Part shown: positions 23,931 to 34,756 of the stretch, piece after piece
How positions within the stretch are numbered: the first letter of the stretch is position 1
Layout of the letters: every line of letters starts with the position of its first letter
Assembly (NCBI GenBank): GCA_029215795.1
Contig: JARDYH010000007.1
Coordinates: forward strand, 81,417,763 to 81,481,762
Reading direction: 5' to 3'
DNA length: 64,000 nt
From: Anniella stebbinsi
Lineage: Eukaryota > Chordata > Lepidosauria > Squamata > Anniellidae
Position numbers and translations under genes: made by a program
Notes under the pieces: generated by a model
Databases searched by the model: none
Seen by the model: only the letters and a program-made list of their open reading frames with translations
Told to the model about the DNA's origin: nothing

Positions 23931-24674
23931 CACTGCCTATCAGTACATCCAAATTCTGAGCTGGATCGATTGAATAGCTGCCTTAGGAAGCTGTCATTAT
24001 AACATCCTATAAAGGATATTCAGTCTGAATCCTGATTTAATGCTGAACTTGCATATGTGACATGGCCATCACAGATCAATTGCTGTCTCATGGACAATGT
24101 TCACCTGCCCATGTACATGTGAGATCATGCATTCAACTGTAAGTGGAATTGTGTTGTCACGTACCGTGCATTCTTATGAATCGGTTCTTACAGTACTAGG
24201 CAAGAGAACTTGCCATTTTGACATATGTTTTAAGAGCTTATTTCATATTCCAGCTCATCCCCAAACTATTGCATTCATCAGATAATAGGTTCTTGTTTAG
24301 GGAAGCCATGGTTTGGACTGGCAGGTATTGAAAAAGTTGCATGCTTTGAGGGGTTTTTTTGGTGGTCTCTATGCAGTCCAAATGATTGCTATGATTGGGT
24401 TCTGCATCTGCACAGGCCAATTTCAGAACTTTAATTGAGACCTGTAGTCAGGGAGCAGGCTGTTTTAACTCTTGCCTTTGAGTAAAGAAAACTGACTTCT
24501 CTGAGCATGTTTTGGGGATCGGGGCAAATTCCATCCTGCGTAGTTCTCTTCGGACCATTGCCATGGTTACATCTAGGACTTTCTCTGAGTGTTCTGCCTC
24601 TACAGATCAAGCTTTTGTGTGTGTGTGTGTGAAAACCAGGGTTGGGACTGGCACAACTATTGAAAGGAAAATGA
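23931..24674. other. Intergenic, nothing recognised
   Basis: Includes a (GT)n run at 24616-24631. No gene is seen. Confidence 0.4.
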
Positions 24675-24905
24675 TGGTGGAGGCCATCCATGGCTACTTG
24701 TGCTGATGACTATGTGCTACCTTCAGTATCAGAGACAGTATGCCTAGAATACCATTTGCTGGGGATCGTGGGTGGGAGGGTGCTGTTGCATTCATGTGTT
24801 GCTTGTGGCTTTGCTGTGAGCAGCTGGTTGGCCACTGGGTGAACAGAATGCTGGACTAGATAGACCCTTGGTCTGATCCAGCATGGGTCTTCTTATGTTC
24901 TTATG
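24675..24905 (+). mobile_element. CR1-like LINE 3' end
   Basis: Ends with GGTCTGATCCAGCATGGGTC then TTCTTATGTTCTTATG, a CR1-type octamer tail. The same 3' family occurs at 42736-43130 and 57190-57515 (plus) and at 30932, 39788 and 52880 (minus). Confidence 0.8.
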
Positions 24906-25017
24906 GTGTGGCTATAAGGAAGGAGGCATGGAAGATTACTACTTCATGGTCTTCTTGCCATTGTACTGATGGGATCTCCACCGGCACAAATCTAGCTTTG
25001 GAAGCTTCTATCAAGGG

Positions 25018-25262
25018 GAGGGTTGGGGAACCTGTGGTCCTCCAGACTTTGTTGGACTCCAACTCCCATCACCCTAACCACTGGCCATGTTGGCTGCGCT
25101 GGTGGAAGCTGGAGTCCCAACAATATTAGGAGGGCCATGGATTCCCCATCCATGAACTAGAGGAGCCTTCCCCAACCTGGCACCCTCCAGACCTGTTGGG
25201 ACTGCAGCTCTCATAATACCCAGCCAACATTGGCCATGGGAATTATGGGAGTTGCAAAGGAG
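25018..25262. repeat. Two tandem copies of a foldback repeat
   Basis: Copy 1 (25018-25138) and copy 2 (25163-25262) each carry a CCTCCAGAC motif, an ACTCCCATC or CTCTCATAAT motif and an inverted partner (GGAGTCCCAAC, TATGGGAGTTG). Confidence 0.55.
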
Positions 25263-25419
25263 GCTGTTCTAGAGCTTTAGTCAGAGAACTGAAGCTCACT
25301 CCCTTTTATTTTCTCTACAGGGGAGAGGTGCCTAAATTGGCATGTCCTAACAGGCAAGGTGAGCGCTTGAGGTCTTTCCCATCATCTGCTCCCTAGGTTC
25401 CTTTTACCAGGGATTGAAC

Positions 25420-25630
25420 CAGTGGAGCCTGGTGGCTCCAGTTTCAGTGGGGTTGTGAATCCATTCTGGGTTTCAGTCTGAACCAATCAGTACTCCAAAG
25501 GAGCTATCCAAAAATATGGCCAAAATGGGTCCAGCACCATGGATAGCTCTTTTAGAGTTTTGGCTGGTTGTGACTGAAACCCAAAATGGATTCACAGCCC
25601 CACTAAAATTGGAGCCACAAGCCTCTGCTG
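25420..25630. mobile_element. Palindromic CAGTGG MITE, full copy
   Basis: The left half (GGTGGCTCCAGTTTCAGTGG ... GGGTTTCAGTCTGAACC) and right half (GACTGAAACCC ... CCACTAAAATTGGAGCCAC) are inverted copies around about 25525. The family has four more members in this window, at 36068, 39527, 55051 and 63078. Confidence 0.75.
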
Positions 25631-25839
25631 GCTTGAGACAGGAACCTTCTGTGTTACCAAGCAATTGCTTTACCTCTGAAGACTGACTTCCTCTGTAAGA
25701 AACCATAGTTGCACTTATCACAATCCTTTGGATTATATATGGATCAAAAGTGAGCCATCTGCAGTTCCTCTTATGTTGGCAGGATATCTATAAAACTAAA
25801 AATAAATAGCATAAGGCCTGGGTTGTCTTACCCCATTTT

Positions 25840-26390
25840 TAAAATTTATTTTTATTTCTTAAGTTCACTTATTCAAAATCACTTAATACATAAACATCCA
25901 GGGCAGATCTTCTCAAAGCATTTTACATCAGACCAATATAAGAGAGAGAAATACTTGTATCCATTTAAAATATTTATATACTGCCTTTTATGGTGTTGTA
26001 CCAGTGCTGCTTTCGAAACGCAATGATTTTTTTTTAAAAAAAGCACCCTAATGAAACCACAACGAACTACCTACAAAAAAAGCAGAAGATACATAAAATT
26101 GGCAGCTACACTACCTGGTTCCATCAATTTGTTTGAAATGCCTGGGTAGTAGCAACAGTAGAAAACCCAGCAGTCAACAGAAGATAAGCCAGATATGGCT
26201 ATCAGCTGACGAAAAGTCTTTTAACGATGCTGAAAGGATAATTGTCCTGGATTTAGATGAGTCTCTGCAGGGAGACCATTTTTGAAGTGGAGGAGCATTC
26301 CCTATGTTGGGTCATCCCCTACCTCACCTGAGATCAGAGGTGGGCAACCCTGCGTCCCTTGCAGGTAAAAAAAGTTGCCTACCCCTGTGA
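25840..26390 (-). mobile_element. Degraded L2-like 3' region, minus strand
   Basis: The order is AAGCATTTTACATCAG, TTTATATACTGCC, poly-A-rich DNA, then GGGAGACCATTTTTGAAGTG and GAGGAGCATTCCC. It follows reversed LINE 3' ends (UTR, then the decayed WN.LP region). Weak individually. Confidence 0.4.
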
Positions 26391-27631
26391 CCTTAGATTG
26401 CAGCTGGCGGTAGACTTCAATAAGTGAGTGAGTTGTGGATCAGGCGGCTTTGCATTGATTTTAGATTTATGGCTATCTTTGCTTCCAAAATAAATTCCCT
26501 TGCCCTCCTGGTTTCCTAAAGTATCCAATGTATGGACGTACTGTCTATTAAGATGTGTCCTATCTAGGCCTATGCGGATCAATTTTCTGGTGCTTTTTGC
26601 ACCTGCATTTTTACCCCTGTATCCTTCTCTTGTCTAGACACCTTTCCTAATAAACCCTCAGGTGGTGGGTGCACTGTGAAATGTTTTAATGTAAGCACAT
26701 TCTTTGCAACAGTAATGGCCAAATGCATGTTAAGTTGCATTGGTCTGTAACCAGGTTTGGGAAGAGGCAAGTAGCTCCTGAGGGGATGGGTCCCAGGGAT
26801 GTTGAGAAATCCACAAAGAATCAAATGAGTTTGGATTCCAATGAACAACCTGCAGATTCTGCAGCCATCGAGCATTTCCCAAGTCATACTTCTGCAAACT
26901 TGTGGACCAGTTTTTTTTTTACTTTCCAGAATTTTGTGCAAATTTAACCATAGAAATATATGTCAAAAAAATAAACTACCAGCAGAAATTTGCGCATTTC
27001 CACCATAGGTTAAAGCATGAGAATATGTGTTTTGTGGGGGATTTGTGCATTTTCACAAGTGCAAATTCAGAAAATGGGGGGGGGGGGGAACAGACCGTGG
27101 ATCGAAAGGCTCCTGCAAAACCAGGTGGAACGTCTTTTTTGAAATCCGTACATCCCTAACATTGGGGCCCTTGGCCTGAAGAAGAGCAGTGCCCCCCTTT
27201 CCCCATTTTAGACAAAGAGCTCAATACTGTGCTCAGGTGTGAAGGGCAAGAAGATTAGGATGCAGCTACATAGGGGAGGTTGAAGTAAGGTGGCAATATC
27301 ATCCCATCTAATAGCAAACATGGGTGGTCACGTGCCAATCAGTTTAGAAAAGAAATGGGGCCTCCTTAAAAGTAAGGTGATGGCTTCTACATTCTTGTGG
27401 GACTTCCTAAGTATAGAGAAGTCAAGGTTCCTTCTGTTTCCTGGACCTCTTAAGCAACTCTTTAAGGATCTCTTGTTTCTTTAAGAGTCCCACCTTCCTT
27501 CTTTTTACCTTCTCCTTCCCAATAACATGGGCTTTAGGTTGTACACGTGGGGTGAGTGACACTCCAGACCCTTGTGGCTTAATACAACAGTTTACTAGTA
27601 AACTAAAACAAGTAAATTACACTTAAATGTA
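26391..27631. other. Intergenic with a decayed repeat (about 26590-27165)
   Basis: Short related motifs (GCAAATTTAACC, TTTGCGCATTTCC, GTGCATTTTCACAAG) also occur at 52140-52270, so an unclassed repeat family is present in both places. A G13 run lies at 27076-27088. No gene is seen. Confidence 0.35.
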
Positions 27632-28027
27632 CAGTGCCTTGCATAAGTATTCACCCCCCTTTGACTTGTCCACGTTTTCTTACATTACAACCTGGAATTA
27701 AAACGGAGTTAATTGGCAGGTTTACCATTTGTGGCAAGACTTGAAAATTGCTGTTCACCAACGGTCCCCATCCAACGTCACAGAGCTTGAGCAATTTTGC
27801 CAAGAACAGGCAAATCTTGCAGGATCCAGATGTGCAAAGCTGGAAGACACTTACCCCAAAAGGCTCACAGCTGTAATTGCTGCCAAAGATGCTTCTGCCA
27901 AGTATAGACCTATGGGGGTGAATACTTACGCAACCAACAAATGCCAGTTTGTTTTTGTTTAATTACCTTTTGTGCCACAAGAAAATATTTTGCACCTTCA
28001 AAGTATTAAGTATATTGTGCCAATCAA

Positions 28028-28068
<41 letters not shown>

Positions 28069-28575
28069 TTATAGCCCACCTCTCCCTCCGGATCAAGGCG
28101 GGAAACAACAATAAATATAAAATACAAAGACCACAAAGTAGATGAGTTATTAAAAACAAATAAAAACCAATACATCATTAAAAACATCTTAAAATTCAAC
28201 TGGATAGGCGTGCTGGAAGAGAGCAGTCTTCATGGCTCTCTTAAATTCATGAAGACTGCTAATTTGTCTAATCTCCGGCAGGCCATTCCACAGTCCGGGA
28301 GTGGCAGAAGAGAAGGTCCTCTGGGTAACACTTGTCAGCCTAGTTCTGGCTGATTTGAGTAAGTTCTTCCCAGAGGACCTGAGTGTGCGGGGCGGATTAT
28401 ATGGGAGAAGGCGATCCCGCAGATAACCTGGACCCAAACCATGTAGGGCTTTAAAGGTAATAACCAACACTTTATACTTCGCATGCCAATTAACTCTGTT
28501 TTAATTCCAGGTTGTAATGCAACAAAATGTGGACAAGTCAACGGGTTTGTGTGTGGATACCTATGCAAGGCACTG
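27632..28575 (+). mobile_element. Tc1/mariner element, internally deleted, with nested L2-like insertion
   Basis: Long terminal inverted repeats match over about 90 bp: left CAGTGCCTTGCATAAGTATT (27632) and right the inverse of CAGTGCCTTGCATAGGTATC (ending 28575). The left flank is TA; the right flank is TT, a mutated TA. The interior at about 27729-27962 encodes the C-terminus of a Tc1-like transposase (WQDLKIAVHQRSPSNVTELE, then AKLEDTYPKRLTAVI). The catalytic DDE part is absent, so it cannot mobilise itself. An L2-like 3' end (28032-28483) sits inside it. Confidence 0.9.
28032..28483 (-). mobile_element. L2-like LINE 3' end nested in the Tc1/mariner element
   Basis: The (TAA)n tail at 28032-28068 and the CTCCGGATCAAGGC 3' UTR motif are followed by antisense coding: FKALHGLGPGYLRDRLLPYN, RTFSSATPGLWNGLPE. 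It is bounded on the left by transposon DNA and on the right by the right inverted repeat, which begins near 28484. Same subfamily as 21550 and 50380. Confidence 0.9.
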
Positions 28576-28993
28576 TTCTTGTGGGCAAAGCTACAATGTC
28601 CGATCTTTTACAAATTAATTAGCACACAGCCTGCTCCTTTTTGTTTTGTCTTTTTGCTTTGGTGTGACAACGCCATCCCAAAATGGGAGTAAACCCCAAG
28701 CCAGAATAACCAAGGGCCGTAGCCTGCTTGGGCCACAAGAATGTGCTCTAGAGTGCTCTAGCTTTGGTCGCTGGTGCAAGCATGCTGTCAGTTCCAAGTT
28801 GCCCGAGGTAGAAGTGTAGCATCGCTTGACTCTCCTGCCATGGTCTCAGGTGGTTCTGCTGCCTCAGCCACCTGCTCTGCAAACTGTGTAGCTCTCTGTG
28901 CTTCTGGGCAAATGCACCTTTCTTCAAGCTCCCCCTCCCTTTCCTTTTGAGTTGGCCAGTTTCCCCTCTTCGTTTTAAGGCCCTGTATTCTAA
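28576..28993. other. Intergenic, nothing recognised
   Basis: No gene or classed repeat. Confidence 0.4.
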
Positions 28994-29211
28994 TTATTTG
29001 TTACATTTATATCCCAACTTTCTTCCAAAGAGCCCAAGGCAACGTACATAATCCTCTCCATTTTATTTCCATGACAACCCTTTGAGGTAGGTTAGGCTAA
29101 AGTCGGTGACTGGCCCAAAGTCTGCCAGTGAGCTTCATGACTAAGTGGGAACTAGAACCTGGATCTCCTAGTCCAGCACCCTAACCACTAGATCACATTG
29201 ATTTATGATCA
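28994..29211 (-). mobile_element. tRNA-derived SINE with Sauria-type tail, minus strand
   Basis: It reads TTGTTACATTTATATCCCAA, CTTTCTTCCAAAGAGCCCAA (tail), then GACTGGCCCAAAGTC and AGAACCTGGATCTCC (reverse box B) and AACCACTAGATCACA (reverse box A). It abuts the tail of a 5S-derived SINE. Confidence 0.8.
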
Positions 29212-29352
29212 TATTTTATATCCTCACCTTTCTTTCATCACGAAAGTCAAGCTGGCTTACATGGGATTCCCAGGTGGTCTCCCATCCAGGCGTTCGCCAG
29301 ACCCAGTCCAGCTTATCTTGACAAGGTAGTTGCATCATATGCCATCATACCA
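29203..29352 (-). mobile_element. 5S-rRNA-derived SINE fragment, minus strand
   Basis: On the minus strand, GGATGGGAGACCACCTGGGA is nearly identical to the internal control region of vertebrate 5S rRNA. It is preceded by diverged 5S sequence (AAGATAAGCTGGACTGGGTC). The tail GATGAAAGAAAGGTGAGGAT followed by ATAAA resembles the tail of the adjacent tRNA SINE. The 5S head is truncated and lacks most of the gene, so it is not a functional 5S locus. 5S-headed SINEs with a Sauria/RTE tail are known from lizards. Confidence 0.75.
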
Positions 29353-29946
29353 CATGCCTCTTTTTCTTTTCATATTGGCATCTCCTCCTCCTCCTCCTGA
29401 TTACCTTTTCATTTTGCAGAGTGACATTGCTATCCTTTTACTGGGACTGTTTGATCGGTCACTTTGATTTGGTTTTTATACTATAAACCATGTTGTCTGT
29501 CCTGCAAATTGCACGAAAAGCAAACCACCATTTTAAAAAGCTGTACTGTGCATAAGAGGCGCAAAATAAATCATGTCAATCAGAAGAGCAGAGCTGTCAT
29601 AGCACTAAGTAGATATTTATTAATTTTTTACTTTTTAGATTTTTTTTTAAAAAAAGGCTGTCTTCCTGTAGGGAAGTTTCAACGTGGCAAACAAGTATAC
29701 TTGAATTAGAATAACAAACCCAAATAGTGACATTTAAAATGACACAAAAACAGCATCAAAAAACAGTCCTGCCAAGATGTAAACAAAACTAGTAGTTAAG
29801 CCAACTACAGTATAATCAAACACCAGGAGTCTGTTGGAACAGGATAGATTTTGCCTGGCACTTAAAGGATAATGGAGGTGCCAGATGGAACTGCCAAGGG
29901 AAGGTGTTTAGCTGTAGAAAGTGATACCTTGAATACAGTCCCATAT
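29353..29946. other. Intergenic, nothing recognised
   Basis: A short CTC run lies at 29383-29397 and an A/T run at 29640-29655. No gene is seen. Confidence 0.4.
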
Positions 29947-30205
29947 TGATTTCCATCACATCCATTCTCCAAGGAGCTCAGGCAGCCAACATCCATTGTT
30001 TTTCCTGCCTATTTCATCCTCACATCAACCCTGTGAGGTAGACTAGTAAGAGTGTGCGAGAGCGTGTGTGTGTGTGTGAGAGAGAGAGAGATTGAGAGAG
30101 AGAGAGACTGGCTGAGGTCATCCAGTGCATGTGGAGATTTGAATCCTGCTCTTGCCAGGCTTATCCTATCCTGGCACTCTACCCACTACAACACACTGTC
30201 TCTCC
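29947..30205 (-). mobile_element. tRNA-derived SINE interrupted by a microsatellite, minus strand
   Basis: The left part (TTCTCCAAGGAGCTCAGG ... CATCAACCCTGTGAGGTAG) is the tail and body. The right part (GAGATTTGAATCCTGCTC, then CTACCCACTACAACACACTG) is the reverse of box B and box A. In the middle, GTGTG and GAGA runs (30064-30108) replace body sequence. Confidence 0.7.
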
Positions 30206-30931
30206 AGCTTTGTGGCAAATGGCACGTCCAACAGTACTATAACACCCGTCCCCCATTTACAGGTCTCCTCACTCTCATCTCTCCTGACTTTTTTGAACTC
30301 ATAATTGGATCCCTCTTCAAAACTAGTTTGGTCTTTGCTATCAGTGAGACTTGAGCCTAAAGGTTCATTTGCATGCAACTGTGACAAATCATGGGTTAAT
30401 TATCCCTCAGTTTGCTGAGTTGTGTGCTGTGTTCAAGACACTTCCAATTTCAGTAAGCAGCCTCCAATCAGGTTGTTTTGTGAGGAGCTCTTGCCAGAGG
30501 GCCCCTGCTGGGATGTGGGCCCTTGGCCAGAGCCCAACAATGCCTACACTTGACACTGGCCCTGAGCAGGATAAAAGGTCGTATGTAGCTGTGACAGCCG
30601 AGTTCACACATTATCTTTTGCCTGTTGAATCCTCTATTGAAGGAAAGCCAGGATTCTTTCAGGGACAGAGCAAAACCTCTTGTGGAAATTCTCTCATTTT
30701 ACAATCAGGACTTGTGATTCTAAAGCAAACCAGCAGAGGGACCTCTTAGATTATTAAAAATATATCACTGACAACTGCAAGCTTTTTAAAGCGGTGGACA
30801 GAGCAGAGTCATATTATTTTAGCAGCAAATGGTTCCTTTTTGACCAAGATATGCTGACGCTCTTGTGATGTTTTAAAGATAATTTTCACTCCCTTAACTT
30901 AACCTTGCAGCTCATTAAAAGTGAGTGATCA
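30206..30931. other. Intergenic, nothing recognised
   Basis: No gene or classed repeat. The ORF at 30351-30749 has no recognisable domain. Confidence 0.4.
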
Positions 30932-31440
30932 TAACTTAAGAACATAAGAGGCCTGCTGGATCAAACCACGGATCAGACCAAGGGTTCATCTAGTCCAGCA
31001 CTCTGTTCACACAGTGGCCAACCAGCTGTTGACCAGGAACCCACAAGCAAGACATGGGTGCAACAGCTCCCCCCCCCCCCATGTTCCTCAGCAACTATAG
31101 GCTTATTGCCTGTGATAGTGGAGGTAGCAGAGAGCCATCAGGACTAGTAGCCATTGCTAGGCTTCTCCAGAATTTATCCAATCCCCTTTTAAAGCCATCC
31201 AAATTGGAGGCCATCACTACATCTTGTGGTAGCAAATTCCATAGTTAACTATGCGCTGTGTGAATAAGTCTTTCTATTTATATTTGGTTGAGATGTTTTT
31301 GCCCCAACGTGCATCACTCTACACCTGCTTACATTGAACCACATCTGCCATTTAGGTGCCCACTCTCCCAGTTTGGAGAGATCTCTTTGGAGCTCCTCAC
31401 CATCCCTTTTTGTTTTAAGCACCTTAAATAATTTGGTGTC
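30932..31440 (-). mobile_element. CR1-like LINE, minus strand, internally deleted
   Basis: It starts with AAGAACATAAGAGGCCTGCT, the reverse of the CR1 octamer tail. It then carries antisense of the ORF2 end up to about 31270, followed by antisense RT thumb-region coding (DLSKLGEWAPKWQMWFNVSR) at 31290-31440. The part between is missing, so the copy has an internal deletion. A C12 run lies at 31069-31080. Confidence 0.8.
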
Positions 31441-31504
31441 ATGGTCTTGCTGCTTTGGGCCACAAGACACCAGCAAAACAGTGTCGCTCTTATCATGAGT
31501 ATGT

Positions 31505-31548
31505 TTCTGCCTCCTAACAAAGATGATGTTTCAGCACAACCTAGAATA

Positions 31549-31584
<36 letters not shown>

Positions 31585-31687
31585 TATATATATATATATA
31601 TATATATATTCAGTTTGAGAAAATATAAGGCTCTTTTCTTGCTTTTGGTTCTGCCTCCTAACAAAGATGATGTTTCAGCACGACCTA

Positions 31688-31722
<35 letters not shown>

Positions 31723-31768
31723 TTCAGTTTGAGAAAATATAAGGCTCTTTTCTTGCTTTTGGTTACTG
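31505..31768. repeat. Two-unit tandem duplication, each unit with an expanded (TA)n
   Basis: Unit 1 (31505-31648) and unit 2 (31649-31768) share TTCTGCCTCCTAACAAAGAT, a TA-rich tract and TTTGAGAAAATATAAGGCTC. The TA tracts (31546-31610 and 31689-31719) differ in length. The ORF across the region is an artefact of the TA repeats (IYIYIY). Confidence 0.85.
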
Positions 31769-32095
31769 GCTCTCACATTTTGGCCTCTTCTGTTTCTATA
31801 TTTAAAAAGGAGTCTTTTCAATCAGTTCCTGATCTTTTCAATCAGTTCTTTCAATCAGTAACCATTCCCTATCAGGGTGTGTAGTTTTAGTACTTCCATA
31901 GTAGAACACTTGATGTTCTACTATAAGTACTCCTGTTACGTATTATGCATAGGTGAAAAAGGAGATCCACCCATCCCTAGAATTCTGAATTCCTGCTTCC
32001 CTCAAAATAGGGGTTACCCCTTTTCCTGCAGTGCAGGGTTTCTGCTGACAGATCGTGAAACATTTGCATATTATGATTCTAGTATTTCAGTGTGG

Positions 32096-32414
32096 TTAGG
32101 GTGACCAGATAAAATCCAGGTCAGGGCTCATGTAACTTTAACAGTTGTAGAGAAAAAGGAATTTCAGCCAGTGTCATTTGTATGCAATTAGTTCCTGGTG
32201 AAATTCCCTCTTCATCACAACAGTTAAAGTTGCAGGGGCCCTGCCTTTTGTATATGGTCACTCTAGTATGGTGCCTGCAACTTTAACTGTTGTGATGAAG
32301 AGGGAATCTCACCAGGAACTAATTGCATACAAATGACACTGGCTGAAATTCCCTTTTCTTTAGAACTGTTAAAGTGACATGAGCCTTGACCTGGATTTTA
32401 TCTGGTCAGCCTAA
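32096..32414. mobile_element. Foldback DNA element, copy 1 (319 bp, 6-bp target duplication)
   Basis: The ends are TTAGGGTGACCAGATAAAAT and its near-complement. The arms (about 32096-32236 and 32274-32414) are near-perfect inverted repeats. Flanking GTGTGG at 32090-32095 and 32415-32420 is a 6-bp target duplication. The loop holds GGTCACTCTAG (32256-32266), a one-mismatch copy of the right terminal motif. No ORF. Confidence 0.9.
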
Positions 32415-32439
32415 GTGTGGTTCTTTGATGCTAGCGGGG

Positions 32440-32560
32440 AGGGATCCACTCTTGCATCAGTTGCACTGGCTACTAGTATGTTTCTGGCCTAGTTCAGGGT
32501 GCTGGTCTTTACCTTTAAAATCCTTCCTGGCTTGGGAATCAGGTTTCTTCACCCATACTA
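32440..32560 (+). mobile_element. L2-like LINE fragment
   Basis: One frame gives PLLHQLHWLLVCFWPSSGCW, close to the LxxLHWLPVCFRTRF segment of the L2-like C-terminus. Short and decayed. Confidence 0.55.
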
Positions 32561-33057
32561 TCTTGCCCATGTGCTAAAACAGGGCTAGGTAATCTTTTTG
32601 GGTGCCTGGGTGCATTTCGGTAATTTGGAGAACCATCCTGGGCACCACCACAAAATGGCTGTCATGGGAAGTGTGGCTAGTAACAAAGAATAAGCAACTT
32701 GCTCAGATGGCTGACTACAAGGCAGAGGTGGGAGTCTGAGCTCCCACACAGTAAACCACCCCTTTGAGCACACTGTTTTTATCCTCCACAGAGACCTATT
32801 TCACAGAAGGCAAACTGTATCTCCTCTCCCCCAACCCCACCAGCCAACATATTCCCCTTTAACTCTTGTTTTCTCTCGCACTCTGGATCACCAACTGTAC
32901 ACACACACATCCTTCATCCATTCACACACATGCAAGTATCTCCTGTGTCCATCATGCATGGACACACACAAACACACTTCCCTTCTCTTCACTACAAGCA
33001 AACAAAAACACACTCTTTTTCAGGATCCCCCTCCAAATCCTCGTAGCCCCCTCCTCA

Positions 33058-33059
33058 CC

Positions 33060-33105
<46 letters not shown>
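33058..33105. repeat. (TC)n(AC)n compound microsatellite
   Basis: About eleven TC units pass directly into about twelve AC units. Confidence 0.9.
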
Positions 33106-33134
33106 CCCTAATCCATTCAGACATCTAAGCACAC

Positions 33135-33530
33135 AACCCTCCACAGCATCCCCAGGTTGCTGCTGGCGCAAGAGACAGAGGCTTTCTACTCATGGCCCCA
33201 AATCTCTGGAACTCCTTTCCAAAAGCCTTACCTCTTGCCCCTTCTACATTGGCATTGAGTTGGGCCTTGAACACTTTCTTTTCCATGGCTCCCTTTGATT
33301 GATACCAGAGATGACATCTTCAGAGCAGCTTCAGAAAGCAACATGTACGTTTGTTGTGCTGTGAACGCTTTTCAGTTGCCCCCTGCCTCTCTTATTTTGG
33401 TGTACTTTGTTTTGAAAGGGCTTAGCGTAATCATCAAAAGCAGCATTTAAATACATACTTTTTTTTAATGTGTTGTGAACCATCTCAAGACTCTTAGCAG
33501 ATGGGGTATAAAAGCTCCAAAAATAAACAA
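33135..33530 (+). mobile_element. L2-like LINE 3' end, degraded
   Basis: CAAATCTCTGGAACTCCTTT echoes the WNxLP codons. The 3' UTR ends GTGTTGTGAACCATCTCAAG ... GGGGTATAAAAGCTCC then AAATAAACAAACAAA, a LINE-type tail. Confidence 0.5.
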
Positions 33531-34523
33531 ACAAAACTCTATTCCATCACATGGCAGGTTTAATAAAGTGTCTTTAGTTTTGGTAAGCACAAACTGAGCA
33601 TTCCACTGTTTCCCATTATGCTCTCGAAATGAACACAATCTGTGGGCTCTCTCACTTAATAAAACTCGGGGGTGGAGGAGTTCTGGGAGCGTCGCGGCTA
33701 GCCGCTTTTGCAGAAATATCCCTACTGACCGTGTCAGATCCACCCATTTGGTTTTGGGAACACTCAAAACCATACATTTGACCTGCAGATGTGGCTTTCC
33801 ACATGATCAACCCTGGCATGCAGTTCCTTCTCCGGCGTAGATATTATCTTGCACACTAATGTGTATGTGTGCAAACTGTTAGCTGCTTCTCGAGTGCTAT
33901 TGACCGTTTTCTTTATTCCTCCTGTATGCTGTATTATTTCTTCCAGTGTCTTCTCCATGGGAGTTAAGTGGACTGTGAAGCCTCTCTTAACATTGTCTCT
34001 TAAAGTGCCCATAGCTAGCTCAGGCATTCTAAATACCCTGGGGCGTAGAAGACAGGGCACTCTCTCTTGCTATTGAAGCTGTCATGTGCCCCAAAGCTAC
34101 ATAGCTCTAGGCCTCCTACAGACCTTTTGGATCATTCACGAGCCTTCTAAGCCTGTTCTTGAGTACCTTGGTCTTACTGGCACCTGATCTGGCCATCTAA
34201 TGCTGTGGATTGCTTTGCAGCTGTTGGATGCTCTTTGTATTCAACAATGTCAATCAAGGAGGTTGTGCCCTCTGTTTCCCTCTTGGGTGGGGATGTCGCC
34301 CTCCCACTTCCAATGGGCTTTTCATCCATATTGCAGACCAAGAGGCATTCTGTATTTCCCTCCTTAAATCTTTCTCCTATAGCAGTTTTTTAAATGTCCT
34401 CCAGTTCCCAGCATCCCTCTGCTAAAAGCATATTATAAATATCTGACAGCAGATATCCATGGGACAGTTTTGAAATTAAAATGGCTGAGCTTGTAATGCC
34501 AGCTGCAGCAATTGTTTCATCAG
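33531..34523. other. Intergenic, nothing recognised
   Basis: No gene or classed repeat. ORFs on both strands at 33764-34425 have no recognisable domain. Confidence 0.4.
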
Positions 34524-34756
34524 ATAGCCAGTGAAGCAATGGTTAGAGTGTCGGACTGGGACTTGAGAGACCTGGGTTCAAGTCCTCATTCATCCATGTA
34601 GCTCATTGGATGACTTTGAGCCAGTCACTGACTCTCAACCTAACCTACCTCTCAGGGGTGTTGTGAGAATAAAAATTGAGAGGTGGAAGATTATATAAGC
34701 TGTCTTGTGTTTCTTGCAGAAAAAACGGGGGGTTAAAATATAATATATAAATAAAT
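34524..34756 (+). mobile_element. tRNA-derived SINE, plus strand, near full length
   Basis: The head is AAGCAATGGTTAGAGTGTCG (box A-like), then CCTGGGTTCAAGTCCTC (box B-like), the body GAGCCAGTCACTGACTCTCA and TAACCTACCTCTCAGGG, then an A/T tail. This is the best plus-strand member of the family. Confidence 0.8.

Noticed and set aside
27729..27962. A host gene of 77 residues
   Set aside because: It is the C-terminal remnant of a Tc1-like transposase inside long inverted repeats.
29268..29352. Functional 5S rRNA gene
   Set aside because: Only part of the 5S sequence is present, it is diverged, and it continues into a SINE tail.
31441..31884. ORF of 147 residues with IYIYIY repeats
   Set aside because: Produced by TA microsatellites within a tandem duplication.
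32866..33111. ORF ending in SLSLSLTHTHTHTHP
   Set aside because: Derived from TC/AC microsatellites.
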